DNA from: Planctomycetaceae bacterium
GTDB taxonomy: Bacteria; Planctomycetota; Planctomycetia; Planctomycetales; Planctomycetaceae
Assembly (NCBI GenBank): GCA_027080405.1
Contig: JALWSL010000514.1
Coordinates: 1-16,182 of the forward strand
Reading direction: 5' to 3'
Length of the DNA stretch: 16,182 bases
The notes beneath the pieces are model-generated. The model did no database searches and was not told where the DNA came from. It was given only the letters and a program-made list of their open reading frames with translations. Shown one piece after another: positions 13,740 to 16,182 of this stretch (its first letter is position 1; each line of letters begins with the position of its first letter). A program made the position numbers and the translations under genes.

Positions 13740-14035
13740 AGATGACTTAGGGATTATACTGGTGTTTGTGTGTATCGCAGCGATATCAACACAGAGTTAT
13801 GTGCTTATGTCATGGTTTTGGATCGCCAGCAATTCTATTCCGGGAACATTTCTGGTATAGGTGTAGAATGGGCGGTTTCTTGTTTCAGAGTTCCCCGTTC
13901 GGGGTGTTTGAGTTGGGCCAGCGGTTCTTAGCCCGTCGTATCTGTTGTGTGTGGGTCAAATTCTGAGCTGCGACAGTGCGTCGGGAGACATTTGGGTTGT
14001 TTCTTTATTTTTTTGAAAGTGTGAAGGGGGAAGGG
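13740..14035 (+). promoter_or_regulatory. Long, possibly structured 5' leader of the DUF1559 gene
   Basis: About 296 nt without an ORF. Hairpins: GTGT..TATCG-CAG-CGATA..ACAC (13762-13792), CCCC-GTTC-GGGG (13893-13904), GGGC/GCCC (13915-13934) and CGAC-AGTGC-GTCG (about 13971-13983). A run of seven T (14008-14014) lies about 20 nt before the ATG, after the last hairpin, which is reminiscent of an attenuator. No known RNA family is claimed. Confidence 0.35.
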
Positions 14036-15094
14036 ATGAAGGTTATGAATGAACAAGGCAGACGGAGGAAAGGATTTACTTTGATCGAGCTGCTGGTAGT
14101 GATTGCGATTATTGCAATTCTCGTGGCTCTGTTGTTGCCCGCTGTCCAGCAGGCCCGTGAGGCAGCACGCAGGAGTTCCTGCAAAAACAATCTGAAGCAG
14201 ATTGGCTTGGCGTTTCACAACTATCATGATACGCACGGGCGGTTCCCGCAGCCTGCCATGATCGGGTTGACTGTTTCGTCCGGTATGGTCATGACCAGCG
14301 GTTCCAGTTGGGAAATTCAGCTGTTGCCATTTTTGGAACAGGCTCCGCTTTATGATCAGTTGAATGTGACCACAGCTGGGCCTTACAACGCGGCTGTAAA
14401 TGGTGCCGCTGTTGCCACCATCATCAACACCTTTATGTGTCCTTCGACGCCATCTGATCCAATCGTGCAGTTCTCGATTCCAGCCGGCACGAACTTGGGG
14501 GGAGGATTCCCGCCTACTGGCGAGCAATGGGATATGAAAGGTGGACGGTGTGACTACGGGACCCTTGATGGTGTTCGCGGCGATTTTTCAAGTATTGCGC
14601 GTGCTGGTCATAACTTTACCGGCAACCGAACTGGTTGGGGAACCTGGTCGATCAGAGTTCTTGATGTCCCAGCTTACAGTTCGGGGGGGAGTGGTTCCAA
14701 ATTGCGGGATATTGTCGATGGAACCAGCAACACCATCCTGGTTGCTGAACAGGCCAGCCGTAATCAGCTTTATCGCAAACGTAACCTGATTCCAACTTCC
14801 GATCCAGAAGCGGCGGCTCAGCAGTTGACCGGTAGTGGGGCATGGGCCGACCTTTTCCAGGGAGATACCTGGGTTAACGGTAGGCTTTATGATGGTACGC
14901 CCGGAGCGGATGGCGGTCCATGTGCAGTGAACTGCTCCAATGCCAGAACAGCCGGGCTTTATTCCTGGCATACGGGTGGGGCTCAGGTCGCTTTGTGCGA
15001 TGGCTCTGTTCGGTTCATCAGTGAAAATGTCGCTGCGTGGACTCTGTTCTCGCTGATTACACGCGCTGGTGGCGAAGTGTTGGGTGAGTTCTAG
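14036..15094 (+). CDS. DUF1559 protein with type IV prepilin-like N-terminus
   Basis: 352 residues from ATG 14036. The N-terminus is a prepilin signal: basic NEQGRRRKG, cleavage between G13 and F14 (FTLIELLVVIAIIAILVALL) with the conserved Glu at mature position 5 (E18), then AVQQAREAARRSSCKNNLKQIGLAFHNYHDTHGRFP. The C-terminus carries the second DUF1559 hallmark, H312-x9-D322-G with SVRFISENV. The family is greatly expanded in planctomycetes and resembles GspG-type pseudopilins, so processing by a prepilin peptidase and an envelope location are expected; exact functions are unknown. Purine-rich GGGGGAAGGG lies directly before ATG 14036, and an in-frame ATG 14045 is also possible. The frame extends to 13976 without a better start. 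It has its own strong promoter and terminator. The lipoprotein gene downstream is a typical partner. Confidence 0.95.
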   Translation: MKVMNEQGRRRKGFTLIELLVVIAIIAILVALLLPAVQQAREAARRSSCKNNLKQIGLAFHNYHDTHGRFPQPAMIGLTVSSGMVMTSGSSWEIQLLPFLEQAPLYDQLNVTTAGPYNAAVNGAAVATIINTFMCPSTPSDPIVQFSIPAGTNLGGGFPPTGEQWDMKGGRCDYGTLDGVRGDFSSIARAGHNFTGNRTGWGTWSIRVLDVPAYSSGGSGSKLRDIVDGTSNTILVAEQASRNQLYRKRNLIPTSDPEAAAQQLTGSGAWADLFQGDTWVNGRLYDGTPGADGGPCAVNCSNARTAGLYSWHTGGAQVALCDGSVRFISENVAAWTLFSLITRAGGEVLGEF

Positions 15095-15118
15095 GACTTG
15101 CCATAGTGGAATTGATAT

Positions 15119-15153
15119 CGCTCTCCTGCAGATTGATGCAAGAGAGCGTTTTT
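15119..15153 (+). terminator. Strong intrinsic terminator after the DUF1559 gene
   Basis: CGCTCTC (15119-15125) pairs with GAGAGCG (15142-15148), one C/A mismatch follows, then TGCA/TGCA closes the 6-nt loop GATTGA. Five T follow immediately (15149-15153). It lies 24 bp past the stop. Confidence 0.9.
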
Positions 15154-15424
15154 CTTACTGCTTGATATTTTTGACTGCCTGGGATCTGTTTAATCCGGGA
15201 TTGAGTGGATCAGGAAAATAATTCAGCCAGGTAGTTTTTTGCTCTGAAGGGTGTTCTCACCGTACTCCATTGCCTGAATGGAGCGACGTGTTATCCGGGA
15301 CTTGAAAAGAGAGCAGATGAACGAAGTCCCCATGGAGCATCTTTCTTTTTCTGCCTGCTCTCAGGTTGTCAGGATTGATCGGTTGGTTAGGTATTTACTT
15401 ATCAGGATTGGAGCGGACGATACG
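15154..15424. other. Region between the terminator and the lipoprotein gene
   Basis: No gene. A perfect 7-bp inverted repeat, CTCCATT-GCCTG-AATGGAG, lies at 15265-15283. No promoter close to consensus was found, although the strong terminator upstream implies that the lipoprotein gene has one. Confidence 0.4.
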
Positions 15425-15877
15425 ATGGTTAATATGTTACGAATGGGCACTATGGGGCTTCTTCTTGTGATGGTGTTGAGTGCAATCGGGTGCAAAAAAG
15501 AGGCGGTCATTGGTGATCGTGTTCCCGTCGTTCCCGTAAAGGGGATCGTGACGGTTGATGGCGAGCCCGTTGAAAGTGTTGCGGTTACCTGTGTACCGGT
15601 TGGCGGGAAATCTGAATCTCTACCTGCTTCATCCGCATTGACCGACAAGGAAGGAAAATTTGAAATTGGGACATTTGAAGGAGGCGATGGTGCCCCTCCC
15701 GGTGAATACAAGCTGATTTTCAAATGGGGACAGCTCAATTTGATGAACGGTCGATTCGAGGGTGACAAGCTCAACGGTCGTTATTCAGATCCGGAAAAAT
15801 CTGAATTCACGGTCACCGTCAAGGAAGGAGATAAAGAGGGTGTCGATCTGGGGATTATTACCCTGACAACAAAATGA
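15425..15877 (+). CDS. Small lipoprotein with transthyretin/carboxypeptidase-regulatory-like fold
   Basis: 150 residues from ATG 15425. Residues 1-22 are a lipoprotein signal (MGLLLVMVLSAIG) with lipobox A-I-G-C, and Cys23 would be lipidated. The mature part is a small beta-sandwich: VPVKGIVTVDGEPVESVAVTCVPVG (36-60), the T-D-K-E-G-K-F turn (73-79) and APPGEYKLIFKWG (90-102), as in carboxypeptidase-regulatory or transthyretin-like domains. KKEAVIGDR after the Cys is a linker. Similar lipoproteins often follow DUF1559 genes in planctomycetes, and their function is unknown. The frame opens at 15278, but the earlier residues would bury the signal peptide; GGAG at 15410-15413 is 11 nt from ATG 15425. 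ATG 15434 is also possible. Confidence 0.85.
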   Translation: MVNMLRMGTMGLLLVMVLSAIGCKKEAVIGDRVPVVPVKGIVTVDGEPVESVAVTCVPVGGKSESLPASSALTDKEGKFEIGTFEGGDGAPPGEYKLIFKWGQLNLMNGRFEGDKLNGRYSDPEKSEFTVTVKEGDKEGVDLGIITLTTK

Positions 15878-16028
15878 TGCCCGGCGACGCAGGTGTAACA
15901 CATTCATCAGGTTTGCTGATCCGCCGGTACGGCGAGGTCGGTCTGTTCTGGTAATGCCATCCTCCGCAGTCCCAGGGCCAGCGCGAACTTCTGGGAAGAA
16001 TCGGCAGAATGGGGGATTGCGCATTATG

Positions 16029-16182
16029 AGGGCTGTTGCCATCATTTTTTCTTGTGGATTGTTTCAACAAACTTCAAGGAGGATGAGTGATGGCGACTCG
16101 AAAAAATTTGGAATTTGCAATTGATGTGGAAGACTTGCTTTCACATTTCGAATCGTTGGAAGATCCGCGATCCGAAGTGGAT
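16029..16182 (+). mobile_element. Left end of a probable ISAs1-family insertion sequence (partial)
   Basis: The transposase start at 16090 implies an insertion sequence that continues beyond the window. The left terminal inverted repeat is not certain. AGGGCTGTTGCC at 16029-16040 and CAGGGCCAGCGCG near 15974 are two candidate ends. The right end is outside the window, so the boundary given here is provisional. Confidence 0.4.
16090..16182 (+). CDS. ISAs1-family transposase, N-terminal fragment
   Basis: 31 codons from ATG 16090 to the window edge. The segment LLSHFESLEDPRSEVD matches the N-terminal signature of ISAs1-family and H-repeat-associated transposases, in which a short helical region ends in F-x-x-L-x-D-P-R. 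These enzymes use a DDE catalytic triad, which would lie outside the window. AGGAGG at 16078-16083 with 6-nt spacing is a strong ribosome binding site and fixes the start. An ATG at 16083 is in another frame. Whether the gene is intact cannot be seen. Confidence 0.75.
   Translation, partial: MATRKNLEFAIDVEDLLSHFESLEDPRSEVD

Overview
The window is a bacterial chromosome segment, almost certainly from a planctomycete of moderate GC content. The main indicators are a DUF1559 pseudopilin-like protein (prepilin N-terminus plus a C-terminal H...DG signature), a CxxCH protein of the Pirellula/Verrucomicrobium putative heme-binding type, a small lipoprotein beside the DUF1559 gene, and several membrane or coiled-coil proteins that I recognise only as planctomycete-type. 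Placement below the phylum is a guess.

Layout. (1) 1-1935, minus strand: the start of an FHA-domain protein cut by the window edge, a doubtful Cys-rich small ORF, a membrane-anchored coiled-coil protein with a very strong intrinsic terminator, and a 78-residue single-BON-domain protein. (2) 2398-5417, minus strand: ruvA and a peptidoglycan transpeptidase of the PBP2/MrdA type with an unusual helical insert; both appear to start at TTG. (3) 5418-5883: a divergent control region with a good promoter toward mrdA and five TGGTTAA boxes. (4) 5884-8898, plus strand: rpsP, trmD, rplS, yraN and hisI. This resembles the classical rpsP-rimM-trmD-rplS cluster without rimM. A hairpin plus T-run lies between rpsP and trmD, a foldable leader precedes rplS, and both ribosomal proteins carry acidic, low-complexity C-terminal tails. 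(5) 9043-12759, minus strand: a three-gene set made of an exported CxxCH protein with an all-alpha N-terminal region, a 13-14-helix membrane protein of unknown family, and a cytoplasmic beta-propeller. (6) 13128-13201, minus strand: a tRNA with anticodon CAU and a plausible promoter. (7) 13704-15877, plus strand: a near-consensus promoter, a leader of about 300 nt, the DUF1559 gene, a strong terminator, and a separate TTR-like lipoprotein gene. (8) 16090-16182: the first codons of what looks like an ISAs1-family transposase, so an insertion sequence probably enters at the right edge.

How the genes relate. Region 4 is translation housekeeping, with hisI added at the end. Region 2 combines recombination (RuvA) with cell-wall elongation (PBP2), probably from separate promoters. 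Region 5 is the best candidate for an undescribed system: envelope heme protein, membrane protein and cytoplasmic propeller are consecutive, and the last two are only 23 bp apart. Region 7 is the common planctomycete pairing of a DUF1559 pseudopilin-like protein with a small lipoprotein. No CRISPR array, rRNA, phage module or obvious defence system is visible.
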